A stretch of 64,000 bases of DNA from VXPW01 sp965115815 (GCA_965115815.1 OZ220465.1:1488001-1552000), one strand, 5' to 3'; positions 9,198 to 19,180 are shown, counted from the first letter of the stretch. Notes: generated from the sequence alone by a model not told the origin. Program-made: numbers and translations.

Positions 9198-9377
9198 CTA
9201 CTTGATCTTGCCTTCCTTGAACAGCACGTGCTTTCGAGCTACGGGATCATATTTTCTCAACTCCAGCTTTTCCTTGCGCGTGCCGGCTCGCGTGCGCTGG
9301 GTCTTGCGCGTCACGTAGTAGTAGCCGGTATCCGCTGTGCTGATCAGGCGGATCTTGTCCGAAACGGTCTTAGCCAT
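9198..9377 (-). CDS. rpmG: 50S ribosomal protein L33
   Basis: A 59-aa basic protein of the large ribosomal subunit. It has the L33 pattern: KIRLISTADTGYYYVTRK, then a basic KEKLELRKYDP and a C-terminal RKHVLFKEGKIK. It lacks the two CxxC zinc pairs, so it is the zinc-independent form common in Alphaproteobacteria. It ends in TAG. The gene stands alone, converging with eipB. Confidence 0.97.
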   Translation of the reverse strand: MAKTVSDKIRLISTADTGYYYVTRKTQRTRAGTRKEKLELRKYDPVARKHVLFKEGKIK

Positions 9378-10091
9378 CGTTCGTTCCTCGAATTGAAGAG
9401 AGAGGGAAGGATGGAGCAAAACCGATTTCCGCCTTCGTGTCAATCTGCCGCGGAGAGGTGAGGTCGCGGTCCCGACATCGATCCCGGAATCGAAGAGACC
9501 GGCCGTTCGGATCCGGTCGCGATCCGGTGACGAAGCCTCGGAGCCCCCAACGTTGGTGTCCGCATCTGGCAGACGAGGGATCGTACGGAAGGGAGACCGC
9601 CCGCAGCGCCGCGGGATCGGCCGGGACGGGAGGCCGAAGGGAGACGGCGGATCCGGTCTCCGGATGCTCCGGCCGCGAAAGGCACGGGGACGAACGGTCG
9701 GACCTGGGGGAGCGTGTCCCGTGCGGAGCCGGAGCACCGAATGCGGACCCGGCCGGTTCTGCCGGGGCCGGGGCAGCGATCCCGCCCGCCCGGCCTCCGA
9801 CGGATCCCTGCCTCGTCGGAGATTCCGGATGGCGTCGGGGGTCACCATGGCGCCTGCCGTCCGGGATCGGTAGGGTTGCCGGCGGCCCCGGGGGCAGATT
9901 GCGCGCCGGTCCAGGCCCGCACGGCACGGTGCGGGCCGTGGGCCCCTCGCGATCCTGCGGGACGGGAAGCCCGCCGTTCGGTTCCTTTGACATTCCCCCG
10001 CCCGCTCTCCATTTTCCCCGCCAAGCTGTACGCCCGTCCTTTCCCGGTTCATCCGGGTCCAAGCGCACCCTCGCCCGGTTGGTCCTTGCCC
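9378..10091. other. Long GC-rich intergenic region before topA
   Basis: About 710 bp with no recognised gene on either strand. In many Alphaproteobacteria dprA lies just before topA; nothing here looks like DprA. Promoters for rpmG and topA must be inside. Confidence 0.5.
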
Positions 10092-12662
10092 ATGCCCACG
10101 CCCAAAGCCCCCCACGTCGTCGTCGTGGAATCACCCGCCAAGGCGCGAACCATCGAGAGATATCTGGGGCCGGCCTACAAGGTGCATGCCAGTTTCGGGC
10201 ATGTCCGGGATCTCGTGGCGAAGGACGGCGCGGTGGATCCCGACAACGACTTCACCATGCAGTACGAGACGCCGAGCGATGGGCGCAAGCACATTCAGAG
10301 CATTGCGGCGGACTTGGCCGCGGATGGCGAGCTGTTCCTCGCTACGGATCCGGATCGTGAAGGCGAAGCGATCGCCTGGCACATCCTGGCGGCCCTCCGG
10401 GAGGGGCGCGGCCGGCCGGCCCCCGACTTCACGGCGCATCGGGTCACGTTCCACGAAGTCACGCGCGACGCCATCCTTGACGCGTTCCGGAAACCGGGGG
10501 CGATCAACATGGATCTGGTGGATGCCCAGCAGGCTCGCCGCGCCCTCGATCATCTGGTCGGTTTCACGCTCTCGCCGATTCTCTGGCGAAAGCTGCCGGG
10601 TGCCCGCTCGGCCGGACGCGTCCAGTCGGTGGCCTTGCGACTGATCTGCGAGCGCGAGACCGCGATCGATGCGTTCCGTCAGCAGGAATACTGGACGATC
10701 GACGTCGCCCTGACCAATCCCGAAGGCGCCCCATTCTCTGCCCGCCTGACCCGCCTCGACGGAAAGACGCTGGAAAAGTTCGGGCTTCCCGACGAAACCG
10801 CGGCGCAACAGGCCGCCGAACGGGCGGCGGCCGGTGAGTACCGGGTCACGGAGATCGAGAAAAAGCAGATCGAGCGGTTCCCCCAACCTCCGTTCACGAC
10901 CTCCACACTGCAACAGGAAGCCTCGCGCAAGCTCGGATTTGCGGCCGCCCGGACGATGCGCACGGCTCAGTCGCTCTATGAAGGCGTGACCGTCGACGGG
11001 ACCGGTGTGGGTCTCATCACCTACATGCGAACGGACTCCGTCGCCCTGGCCCCCGCCGCCGTTGCCGCCATCCGGAAGATGATTCTGCGGCAATTCGGCG
11101 AGCGGTACCGGCCGGATCGTCCGCACCGCCACCGCAGTCGGGCCCGCAATGCGCAGGAGGCTCACGAAGCCATCCGGCCGACCGATGTCGAACGCAGCCC
11201 TGCGAAGATCGGTTCGCAGCTCGCACCGGACCAAGCGAAGCTGTACCGCCTGATCTGGAATCGCGCCGTGGCCAGTCAGATGGAGAAAGCGCGGATCGAC
11301 CGGGTGACCGCCGAGATCCGGAACCTTGATGACAGCGTCGGTCTGCGCGCCAGCGGGTCCGCGATCGCATTCGACGGATTCCAGAAACTGTACCGCGAAG
11401 ACCGCGATTCATCCGAAACCCCGGAGGAGATCGGCAAGGACGACCGGCGTCTGCCCGCCTTGACCCGGGGCGACCGGCTGGAATGCCGGGGAACCAAGCC
11501 CGAACAGCATTTTACCATCCCTCCCCCCCGGTTCACCGAAGCGTCGCTGGTGCAGAAGCTGGAGGAACTCGGCGTCGGCCGTCCGTCCACCTACGTCTCG
11601 ATCATTGCCGTACTGCAGGATCGCGATTACGTCCGACTGGAGAAAAAACGTTTCGTGCCTTCGGCCCGGGGCCGGATCGTCACGACCTTTCTCGAGTGCT
11701 TCTTCGAACGCTATGTCGAGTACGACTTCACGGCCAATCTCGAGCGACGCCTGGACGACATATCTCGAGGACAAGTCAACTGGAAACAGGTTCTGAAGGA
11801 ATTCTGGGAAGGATTCAAGACGAACGCGGACGAAATCTCCGAGATCCGGCTGCGGTCCATCATCGACCGGCTCGATGCCTTCCTGGCTCCCGTCGTCTTT
11901 TCCGCCGACGAGAGCCGGGAGGATCCGCGCCGCTGTCCGCAGTGCAGCCTGGGAAGGATCGGCCTCCGAATCGGCAAGTTCGGAGCCTTCTTCGGTTGCT
12001 CGCGCTACCCGGATTGCAGGTACACGCGCAACTTCGGCTCCGACGACGGCGAGCAAGCAGGCGAACCGATTCCCTTGGGAGAGACGGACAACCGATTGGT
12101 GTCCCTACGAACGGGGCGGTTCGGACCGTACGTGCAGATCGGCGATCAGATCGCCGGAGAGGAGAAGCCGAAACGCGTCTCGCTGCCCCCCGACATCCCT
12201 CCCGATGCCGTGGATCTCGATTGCGCCCTGCAGTTGCTTGCCCTGCCCCGCACCATCGGCAAGCATCCGGAAACCCAGCATTCCGTCGAAGCGGGAATCG
12301 GCCGCTATGGTCCCTACGTCAAGCACCAGAAGGACTATCGTTCGATTCCGGCCGGTGAGAGCGTCCTGACGATCGGCATGAACCGCGCGATCGACCTGCT
12401 GGCACAGGATCGGCGTGGCGCCCGGTCGTCGAACCGGGTCGTGCTGGGCCCGCACCCGGACGACGACAGGGACGTGACCGTGCAGGAAGGTCGTTTCGGG
12501 CCCTATGTGAAGCATGGCAAGATCAATGCATCCGTGCCGAAGGAGATTCCGCTGGACGCCGTCACCTTGGAACAGGCCGTTGCCCTGCTCGCCAAGAGAG
12601 CCGAACGGAACGCGGCGAAGAAGCCGCGGGCCCGGAAGCGCACCTCGACCAAGAAGACGTGA
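10092..12662 (+). CDS. topA: DNA topoisomerase I
   Basis: A type IA topoisomerase that relaxes negative supercoils, 856 aa. The Toprim domain is at the N-terminus (VVVESPAKARTIERYL, then LATDPDREGEAIAWH with the metal-binding DxD). The catalytic Tyr is in GLITYMRTDS at about residue 315. After the core come a four-cysteine zinc ribbon (CPQC...CSRYPDC) and several repeated 'GrFGPYV' C-terminal modules, followed by a Lys/Arg-rich tail ending KRTSTKKT. This C-terminal build is typical of Alphaproteobacteria. I took the ATG at 10092 because MPTPKAPHVVVVESPAKA is the usual beginning, though the frame is open far upstream. Confidence 0.97.
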   Translation: MPTPKAPHVVVVESPAKARTIERYLGPAYKVHASFGHVRDLVAKDGAVDPDNDFTMQYETPSDGRKHIQSIAADLAADGELFLATDPDREGEAIAWHILAALREGRGRPAPDFTAHRVTFHEVTRDAILDAFRKPGAINMDLVDAQQARRALDHLVGFTLSPILWRKLPGARSAGRVQSVALRLICERETAIDAFRQQEYWTIDVALTNPEGAPFSARLTRLDGKTLEKFGLPDETAAQQAAERAAAGEYRVTEIEKKQIERFPQPPFTTSTLQQEASRKLGFAAARTMRTAQSLYEGVTVDGTGVGLITYMRTDSVALAPAAVAAIRKMILRQFGERYRPDRPHRHRSRARNAQEAHEAIRPTDVERSPAKIGSQLAPDQAKLYRLIWNRAVASQMEKARIDRVTAEIRNLDDSVGLRASGSAIAFDGFQKLYREDRDSSETPEEIGKDDRRLPALTRGDRLECRGTKPEQHFTIPPPRFTEASLVQKLEELGVGRPSTYVSIIAVLQDRDYVRLEKKRFVPSARGRIVTTFLECFFERYVEYDFTANLERRLDDISRGQVNWKQVLKEFWEGFKTNADEISEIRLRSIIDRLDAFLAPVVFSADESREDPRRCPQCSLGRIGLRIGKFGAFFGCSRYPDCRYTRNFGSDDGEQAGEPIPLGETDNRLVSLRTGRFGPYVQIGDQIAGEEKPKRVSLPPDIPPDAVDLDCALQLLALPRTIGKHPETQHSVEAGIGRYGPYVKHQKDYRSIPAGESVLTIGMNRAIDLLAQDRRGARSSNRVVLGPHPDDDRDVTVQEGRFGPYVKHGKINASVPKEIPLDAVTLEQAVALLAKRAERNAAKKPRARKRTSTKKT

Positions 12663-12754
12663 GAGTCCGAGCGACCGCGTGGACGCCGGCCGGACCGGCA
12701 AACGCGCCCGCCCGGCCCTTGGACGGATCTTCGACGCATCCCCGTGTTTCCGGG

Positions 12755-13070
12755 CAAGGAGATCCCATGCTTGTTGCTGTGATGCGATCGGAGTCTCGAT
12801 CGCGGCGCAGGTCGACGCGTTCGAGTCTGCGATTGTGCGATGTGCGGACGTCTGCGGCCCGGTGGCGGCGCGGATCTAGGCGCGAGGGGTCCGTTTCGGC
12901 GGATCCGGGGCGAGCGAGAGGCCGGCCGGGTTGGATGGCCCGGCTCGGATACGTGCGGTTTCGGTCGGGGTGTGAGCGCGGTCAGCCGGGTCTTGTGACG
13001 GCGTGCAGGACCTGCTTGCGCTTGTCGGCATAGTGGTGGCGGGCGTCGGCGAAGCTGTGGAAGGGCTGGG
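12755..13070 (-). mobile_element. ISAs1/DruA element, transposase-proximal end fragment
   Basis: About 316 bp nearly identical to 20357-20670 of the complete copy: the terminal AGATCCCATGCTTG, the sequence past the transposase stop, and the codons for its last ~20 residues. It stops where GTATCTACTCACCCC begins at 13071. The matching opposite end lies at 15926-16600, so an original element has lost its middle and gained an IS66 element. Confidence 0.8.
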
Positions 13071-13171
13071 GTATCTACTCACCCCCCCCCTACTGATGAC
13101 GAATCGTTTTTCCTGATGGGTTCGGATCCGGCATTGTTCCGTGCCCCTTTCACTCGCTCGCGGCCGAGGAC

Positions 13172-13475
13172 CTTTCAACCGGACACGGTGGACTCTTCGC
13201 TCATGAGGGGCCGTACATCGTGGCCCATGAGGATCGGCTTTCGACCTCTGTGTGCGACAACGGTGGATGGGCTGAAGGCGGTGTCGGCGGCCGAGGGCAG
13301 CACGCGCTCGTCCTTGGCGCGGGGATGGTGCGAGCGCGAGGACTGACGCCACGCGAAGGGCGCCCTGGCCGGACCTCGGCGCGCGCGGCCTGGCCGGGTC
13401 TTGCCTTGTCGCTCGACCTTGTCCTGCCTGCACCCAAGCCTCATGAATGCAGAGTCAATCATGTCCGGTTGAAAG
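13172..13475. mobile_element. MITE3, copy 1
   Basis: A 304-bp non-coding element with ends CTTTCAACCGGACA and TGTCCGGTTGAAAG (perfect 14-bp inverted repeat). It is flanked by a perfect 9-bp duplication GCCGAGGAC (13163-13171 and 13476-13484) and splits the IS66 left region. The second copy is at 29919-30221 in the opposite orientation. Confidence 0.85.
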
Positions 13476-13776
13476 GCCGAGGACCGGAGGTGCGGGGTCC
13501 GGCTGACAAGAAGCGGATCGATCTTCGGCTTCCGCTCCCCGTTCCGGCCTTGTGGGGAGGGGTCCGCAATGCGACCGGGCACCTCGCGCGGGACATCGCG
13601 GGTCCACCGTGCGGTGCGGTGGAGCGGGTTCCGTGGGCTGCCGTTCCCCTCCGCCGGAGATCTGTGCTTGACGTTGTAGGAGGGGCACTCTCCAAGATGG
13701 TTCATCGGGGCGGACCGCGTCGGAGGTGTGGATGGCGGCAGGGTAGGGATCGAAGGCGACGACGGGTCGGAGCCCG

Positions 13777-13914
13777 GCGATCGTCACGGCCCGGCCGCCG
13801 CAGGACGTGTACCTGGAGGCGTTCCTTGGGGGCGGTGCGATCCGGACGCGCCCGCCGCCGGCGCGGCGCAGCCTCGGCCTCGACCTCCCCCGCCGGGCGA
13901 TCGACCCCTTCCGC
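13777..13914 (+). pseudogene. Remnant resembling a D12-class DNA adenine methylase motif I region
   Basis: A short frame reads PPQDVYLEAFLGGGAI followed by RRSLGLDLPRRAID. This resembles the 'YlEPFlGGGAv...IGiDldp' SAM-binding motif I of D12-class adenine methylases. The rest of such a protein is not found upstream or downstream in any frame. I take it as a fossil, possibly cargo of the IS66 element; chance similarity cannot be excluded. Confidence 0.3.
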
Positions 13915-14205
13915 TGTGAGGATCTGGTGGCAGGGGTCGATCGCCCGGCGGGGCAAGGGCATTCGGATTTGTGCGTCGAGGTGACGGCGGTTTTCCCATA
14001 CCGGCAAGCCTTGGATAGGAGGTGACGTTTCGGTGCGTGGGCGGGTCGTCCACGCACTGCTTGACAAGCGCCCGCCGATTCGCATGCTGTCGTCGAATCG
14101 TGGCTGCGGGAATCCCCATGGACCCGCGAATCATCGACCTGAAGTCGACCCCCCTTTTCGGGCCGCCGCCGGACCCGCCAGCCGATCACGGAGGTTCGGG
14201 AGACC

Positions 14206-14442
14206 ATGGGTCGGTGTTCCCACTGCCGCCGCACCGAGCGGGCGAAGACCCTCTGCGAGCCCCTTCACGGGACGACAGCGAAGGGCGGCTCCAGGGTCGG
14301 GGCCGGCCTCGGGATGCTGGAGACCTTGGAGCGCCGCGGCATCCTGACGCGCCCGCCGCCGGCGCGGCGCTACCGGACGATGCCCGAAGGCGGGCGGTTC
14401 GCCGTGCGGGCGGCCGTCCGGGCGGTGGAGGCGTCGGGATGA
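14206..14442 (+). CDS. Small hypothetical protein before the IS66 transposase
   Basis: A 78-aa ORF starting MGRCSHCRRTERAKTLCEP with one CxxC pair. Its stop overlaps the transposase ATG by 4 nt (ATGA), the arrangement seen for accessory IS66 genes. I do not recognise the family; it does not look like the standard IS66 TnpA or TnpB. Two stretches rich in Arg/Pro may be an effect of GC content. Confidence 0.35.
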   Translation: MGRCSHCRRTERAKTLCEPLHGTTAKGGSRVGAGLGMLETLERRGILTRPPPARRYRTMPEGGRFAVRAAVRAVEASG

Positions 14443-15917
14443 CGAGCGTCGCCGGCACCTCCCTGCGCCCGGAGGTCGACGCCTTCCAGAAGCGGTTCCA
14501 GGATCTCCGCACGCAAGGCACGGTCCCCCCGGAGTGCGAGGCGCTCGTCCGCGGCCTGCGGATGCTGCTACAGCTGCTGCTGGCCGTGCTCCTGGAGAAG
14601 ACCACGCGCAAGACGAGCCGGAACTCCGGTCTGCCGCCGTCCCAGACGGACCCGGACGAGAGCGCGCGGCGCACCGGGAGCCACGGCAAGGGCCCGAAGC
14701 CGAACCCGCAGACGGGCGGCCACCGGCGCACGACCCCCGTCAAGGAGACGATCACCATCGATGCCTGCGACGCCTGCGGCGCCGACCTCGACGACGTCGA
14801 CCCCGTCGATCGGGAGCGCCGCGTCCTCTACGACCTCGTGTTCGAAGTCGTCGAGCGCCGCGTCGACGCCGAGATCAAGGAATGCCCGAAGTGCCGGGCC
14901 CGGACCAAGGGCCGGTTTCCAGACCTCATGCCGGGTCCCGTGCAGTACGGTGTCCGCATCCAGGCCTTGGTCCTCAACCTGCGGATCGCCCAGATGCTGT
15001 CCCTGCGCCGTGCCGTCTCGCTCGTGCACGCGACCTCCGGCATCCAGCTCTCCGAGGCGACCTGCCTCGGCTAGGTCCGGCGCTTTCAGGATGCGCTCGC
15101 ATCCTGGGAGGAGGTCGCCGTGGCCCATCTCCTGCAACGCCCGGCCGTGCATGTCGATGAGACCGGATTCCGGGTCGCCAGCAAGACCCCATGGCTCCCT
15201 GTCGTCACCGACGGGACCCTGACCGTGAAGTTCCCGCACCGCACGCGCGGTCGGGAGGCGATCGAAGAGATCGGCATCCTCCCGCGCTACCCAGGTGTCC
15301 GGGTCCACGACTGCTGGGCTGCATACAGGGGCTACGATCCGTGCCGCCACCCGCGGTGCGGCAGCCACCTGCTGCGCGAACGGGCCTTCGTCGTCGAGTC
15401 CAACGGCTACCGCTGGGCGCGATGGATGAAGAGCCGGCTGCGCGAGGTCTGCCACAGGGTCGGCCAGAGCGCATCCAAGGCCTTGAACGAGACCGACCGC
15501 CGGGCCGTGCGCACGCGCTACCGCACCCTCCTCACCCAAGGCGCCAAGGAGTTGCCCGATATCCCGCCGCGGACGAAAGGAACCCGGGGACGCATCGCAA
15601 CGTCCGACGCCCACAACCTGCATGAACGTCTCATGAAACACGAGACGTCCGTCCTCCGCTTCATGAAGGACCCCGACGTCCGCTTCACCCACCATGCCGG
15701 AGAACCGAAGATCCGAATGACCAAGGTCAAGATCAAGGTGTCCGGATGGTTCCGCACCATGCTCCACGCAACCGCATGGTGCCGAGGCTCAAGCTTCCTC
15801 ACCTCCATGGAGGCACTCGGCTACAACCCTCTCGTCGCCATCCACATCGCCCTCGACGGAAAGGCCGCAGACATCCTCAACGAGCACTACGGCCAACCAG
15901 ACCCCAACAAGGGGTGA
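14439..15917 (+). pseudogene. IS66-family transposase (DUF6444 type), interrupted by an in-frame TAG
   Basis: Two parts lie in one frame and are separated only by TAG at 15072-15074. The first (212 aa) has the DUF6444-like N-terminus with NSGLPPSQTDPDE, a zinc-finger-like CDACGADLDDV and CPKCRART, and ends SEATCLG. The second (to 15917) is the DDE domain: VHVDETGFRV with a catalytic Asp-Glu pair, VRVHDCWAAYRGY, CGSHLLRE, and SFLTSMEALGYNPL. The frame between the TAG and the first later Met (15075-15119) still reads as transposase (VRRFQDALASWEEVAV). The TAG sits where a Tyr seems natural. Either decayed or made whole by readthrough. Confidence 0.8.
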
Positions 15918-15925
15918 GTAGTTAC

Positions 15926-16265
15926 CTCCCAGAATCACAAATCTCGTGTTGTTTCCGATCAGGTGCAACCGCTCAAACTGCTCCTCGTGGCGCCAGCCAA
16001 TCCAACGGTCCCGCGGCGCACAGCGGAAGGTACCCGTTTGCCAGCCCGCAGCGCCCATCCACCGCCCGCGCCACGTGAACACGTAGCGCAGACCTCGACC
16101 CGCAAACTGCTTGAAACCCAGATCGTGATGACGGTCCACCACACGGTTCCAGCGACACACCTCATCCGGCCGCGCCAGGCGCACCACCACATCCCGGAGC
16201 ACAAAACCCTCCGGAGTCGTCTCGAAAACATCCGCGGCGCGTTCCATGACCACCACGGATACCAC
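15926..16265 (-). pseudogene. DruA-like (DUF4338) gene, N-terminal fragment
   Basis: About 113 codons almost identical to the first third of the DruA-like protein at 21499-22398 (RAADVFETTPEGF, RLARPDEVCRWNRVVDRHHDLGF, FERLHLIGN). It is cut at TCTGGGAG by the IS66 end at 15925. The copy at 55095 is cut at exactly the same base, so both descend from one interrupted copy. Confidence 0.8.
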
Positions 16266-16337
16266 GCCGCTTCACAAAAAGCCAGCACCAATCCGAATCC
16301 TCCGGAACCTGCGGAACCCAGCCTTCCAACGAACCTA

Positions 16338-16584
16338 GTAGTACGGAAACGTTGGATTGGGGGCTGCAGGCATGAGCTGGCCCCGATGCTCAGACCTGAC
16401 ACCTGATCCATAGAGGCCTAATAATCCCATTGTGTTCTTTATCTGATCCTTAGAAGCGGTGCGAGAATCTCAGCGAACAGCCCGGTTCCAGCGGGTGCCG
16501 ACACGGGGCCGACACGCACCGACACGGACCGACACGGAAATACCGCCCCATCCTGCAGCCATCAATGCAACGTCGGTGGACTAC
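16338..16584. mobile_element. MITE6 (IS630-type)
   Basis: A 247-bp non-coding element with imperfect inverted ends (GTAGTACGGAAACGTTG and the inverse of CAACGTCGGTGGACTAC), both continuing to a GGCTGCAGG match. It is flanked by TA on both sides, and removing it with one TA restores the ISAs1 terminal sequence CCTAGCGTGGGATGG. The right half carries repeated CCGACACGG units also present at the right end of the IS630 element at 49400-50795, pointing to IS630 as its source. Confidence 0.75.
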
Positions 16585-16594
16585 TAGCGTGGGA

Positions 16595-18171
16595 TGGCCT
16601 TGCGCGCGCCCCAGGGCCGAGACCCCGCCGGCTCGGCGTGCTCCGGACCCGGAGGTTCTCGCCAAGCTGACCCGCCGCCGGTTCTCGGCCGAGTATCGGC
16701 TGCGGATGGTCGAGGAAGCGGACCGCTGTCGCGAGCCGGGCGAGATCAGCCGCCTGCTGCGTCGCGAGGGGCTGTACCGCTCGCATCTGTCGACGTGGCG
16801 CAAGGCCCGCCGCCGGGGAGCGCTGCAGGGCCTGACGCCACGCAAGCGCGGTCCCAAGCCGACGCCGTCCCACCCCCTCGGCGCCCAGGTTCGCCGGCTC
16901 GAGGCCCAGGTGGCGCGGCTGGAGAAGGAGCGGGCCACGGCCCCTACGATTCTCGAAGTTCAGGGAAACGTTGCCGGGCTGCTGGGATTCAGCCTCCGCG
17001 ACGGGAAGGGCTGCGGATGGCCACCCCTTCCCTCGCTCGGCAGGTCGGCATCGCGCCGGCCTGTCGGGCGCTGGGGGTGTCCCGGGCCCCGTTCTACCGC
17101 CGCCGGAGGCCCGTTCCCGGGCATCCGCAGCCCGTGCGACGCCCGCCCGGGCCCGGAGCGAGGGGGAGCGGGAGCCGGTCCTCGACCGGCTCGCCTCCCC
17201 GCGTTTCGTCGATCGTTCCCCGGCCGAGGTCGTGGCCACGAGGCTCGACGAAGGACGGTACCTGGGCTCGGAGCGCACGAGGTACCGCATCCTCTCTGCC
17301 CGGCAGCCGGTGCGGGAACGGCGCAACCCGCGCACCCACCCACGCTATGCCAAGCCCGAACTCGTCGCCCGCGCTCCGAACCAAGTCTGGTCTTGGGACC
17401 TCACACGGCTGCTCGGGCCGAAGACCGGGTCTTCCTTCTACCTCTACGTGCTGCTTGATCTCTTCAGCCGCTACGTGGTGGGATGGATGGTTGCCGAACG
17501 CGAGAGCGCGGCGCTGGCCAGCCGGCTGATCGAGGAATCGTGTCTCAAGCAGGGGATCCAGCCTCAGGTGCTGACCCTGCACTCCGACCGCGGCGCCCCC
17601 AAGACCCGCCCGTGCACCGCGCAACGCCTCGCTCAGCTCGGCATCACCCGCTCGCTCAGCCGCCCCAGGGTCAGCGACGACCACCCCTTCTCGGAGGCAC
17701 AGTTCAAGACCTTGAAGTACCACCCCGGGTTCCCCGGGCGCTTCCCGGACCTGCCCGCTGCCATCGACTTCTGTCGATCCTTCGTATCTACTCACCCCCC
17801 TACTGATGACGAAGATCGATCCGCTTCTTGTCAGCCGGAACACGCACCTCCGGTCCTCGGCCGCGAGCGAGTGAAAGGGGCAAGGGAAAATGCCGGATCC
17901 GAACCCGTCAGGAAAAACGATAAGTCATCAGTAGGGGGGTGAGTAGATACGATCCTTCTTCCCTTGGTACAACACTGAGCATCACCGTGCCGGCCTCGCG
18001 ATGCTCACCCCTGACGATGTCCACCACGGCCGCGCCCGGCAGCGGATCGAGCAACGCCGGCGCGCCTTGGGCCGAGCTTGGGGCCGGCACCCGGAACGGT
18101 TCGTCCGGGGGAGACCGAAACCGCGGACGCTCCCCGAAACGGTCCGGATCAACCCGCCGAAGGCCACCCCT
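16595..18171 (+). pseudogene. IS3-family transposase (OrfA/OrfB), frameshifted and interrupted
   Basis: An OrfA-like helix-turn-helix region (LTRRRFSAEYRLRMVEEADRC, then a leucine-rich coiled coil LEAQVARLEKE) is followed by an rve-type OrfB. OrfB begins in another frame (QVGIAPACRALGVSRAPFYRRRR) and shifts again near 17150 into the frame carrying FVDRSPAEVVATRLDEG, NQVWSWDLTRLLG, LDLFSRYVVGWMV and LHSDRGAP. MITE2 interrupts it at 17784-17950. The C-terminus resumes after it (WYNTEHHRAG, LTPDDVHHGRA, RINPPKA). With at least two frameshifts and an insertion it cannot make a normal transposase. The element probably ends near 18230. Confidence 0.85.
17784..17950. mobile_element. MITE2, complete copy inside the IS3 transposase
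   Basis: A 167-bp element with ends GTATCTACTCACCCCCC and the inverse GGGGGGTGAGTAGATAC, extended by CTACTGATGACG. It is flanked by a perfect 8-bp duplication GATCCTTC (17776-17783, 17951-17958). The 8-bp duplication and the GTA ends match the IS66 family and the IS66 element at 13071-15925. Confidence 0.9.
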
Positions 18172-18236
18172 ACCGTGGGAGATGCTCAGTACATGACAAC
18201 CCTTGCTGTCTCAACGGCGTTGACAGGTTCCGAACC

Positions 18237-18400
18237 GGATCACGCCGTGGGAATACGATCGGGAGTTGTACAAGAAACGTAATGAAGTCGAACGTCTGTT
18301 TCGAAGGATCAAGCGATTTCGGCCTGTCTTCACGAGATTCGACAAGCTGGATGTTGTCTTTACCTTCTTCGCCATGTCCTGCATGGCCATGGCCTCGTCC
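18237..18400 (+). pseudogene. IS5-family transposase, C-terminal remnant
   Basis: The frame reads YDRELYKKRNEVERLFRRIK, then FTRFDKLDVVFTFF, which is the C-terminal region of IS5/IS427-type OrfB (the YREK-like signature region). No N-terminal part remains; upstream sequence is the IS3 end. It abuts the truncated brnA-like gene on the other strand. Confidence 0.75.
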
Positions 18401-18720
18401 TCCTGCTCTTGCGCCACGGTCTCCGCCTCGGTGGTGGCATCCACCACGGTGATCCCACGCTGATTCCGAGACGCGAAATCCGAGTGCGTTGGGGCTTGCG
18501 TCATCACAGATCGCCCCTTGACGCAATTTTTTCGCGCCGAGAAGATCTAATGGAGCCTTGGCAGCACGATTGCAGCGCGACGCAGACCGAAAAATCTCGC
18601 CGGTCGCCGCTGGATTAGCAGCGTGGGATCGTCGTGGGCATCCACCCTGGCGGGGTCGATCCGCCCTTCCGGCAGGGTGGACAGATCGTCGGGATCAATC
18701 CTGAAGCGTGTTGTGCTCAT
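18375..18720 (-). pseudogene. BrnA-like antitoxin, split by MITE5 and truncated
   Basis: The start MSTTRFRIDPDDLSTLPEG overlaps the end of the brnT-like gene. After VDA the frame is split by MITE5 copy 1 (18445-18636). Deleting the MITE and one 9-bp duplication rejoins it as ATTEAETVAQEQEDEAMAMQDMAK, resembling the acidic region of BrnA/HTH antitoxins paired with BrnT. The DNA-binding C-terminus is lost where the IS5 remnant begins. The family call rests mainly on the BrnT-like partner. Confidence 0.5.
18445..18636. mobile_element. MITE5, copy 1
   Basis: A 192-bp element with ends CACGGTGATCCCACGCTG and the inverse of CAGCGTGGGATCGTCGTG (two mismatches), flanked by the 9-bp duplication GGCATCCAC (18436-18444, 18637-18645). 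Its ends resemble those of the ISAs1 elements here (GATCCCATGCT), which supports mobilisation by an ISAs1-type transposase. Confidence 0.85.
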
Positions 18721-19180
18721 GGTCCGCGACCTCCTTCCAGTTGGCCTTTCGGGTCGAAATGATGCGGACGGCCGTCCTCCGAACCGTGTAGACGACCACG
18801 TAGGCCCACCCGCCGCCCGTGCCGAGCAGCCGGCAGCGGCCCACGGTGATCCCACGCTGATTCCGAGACGCGGAATCCGAGTGCGTTGGGGCTTGCGTCA
18901 TCACAGATCGCCCCTTGATCGCAATTTTTCGCGCCGAGAGTGTCTAATGGAGCCTTGGCAGCACGATTGCAGCGCGACGCAGACCGAAAAAATCTCGCCG
19001 ATCGCTGCTGGATTAGCAGCGTGGGATCGTCGTGGGCAGCGGCCCCTTGCCATCGCCCTTCCGGCGATCCTGCGCGACGATTCTCTTCGGGTGGGGAAAG
19101 GCCCGGACGGCATGAGCGAAGTCAAAGCTGCAACGCTCGAAACAGGGACTGACCTTGGTCCCGTCCCATTCGAACTCCAT
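18695..19180 (-). pseudogene. BrnT-like toxin, split by MITE5
   Basis: BrnT is a RelE-like ribonuclease toxin. The N-terminal part starts at 19180 with MEFEWDGTKV, the hallmark beginning of BrnT, and runs through FDFAHAVRAFPHPKRIV. MITE5 copy 2 (18842-19034) interrupts it. The rest reads YVVVYTVRRTAVRIISTRKA, the BrnT C-terminal 'RiISaRkA' motif, followed by NWKEVADHE. The two parts are not in the same frame even after removing the MITE, so an additional frameshift is present. The toxin is inactive. Confidence 0.7.
18842..19034. mobile_element. MITE5, copy 2
   Basis: A 193-bp element nearly identical to copy 1 with the same ends, flanked by a perfect 10-bp duplication GGCAGCGGCC (18832-18841, 19035-19044). 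It lies inside the brnT-like gene. Confidence 0.88.

Larger units (their letters stand above)
13071..15925 (+). mobile_element. IS66-family element (with nested MITE3)
   Basis: Bounded by GTATCTACTCACCCC on the left and its near-perfect inverse GGGGTGAGTAGTTAC on the right; ends beginning GTA are usual for IS66. It contains a DUF6444-type IS66 transposase and a small upstream ORF, and is interrupted by MITE3 at 13172-13475. The first ~145 bp outside MITE3 match the body of MITE2, tying those small elements to this IS. The 8 bases beside each end do not match (GGGCTGGG versus CTCCCAGA), so the flanks were rearranged after insertion. Confidence 0.7.
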
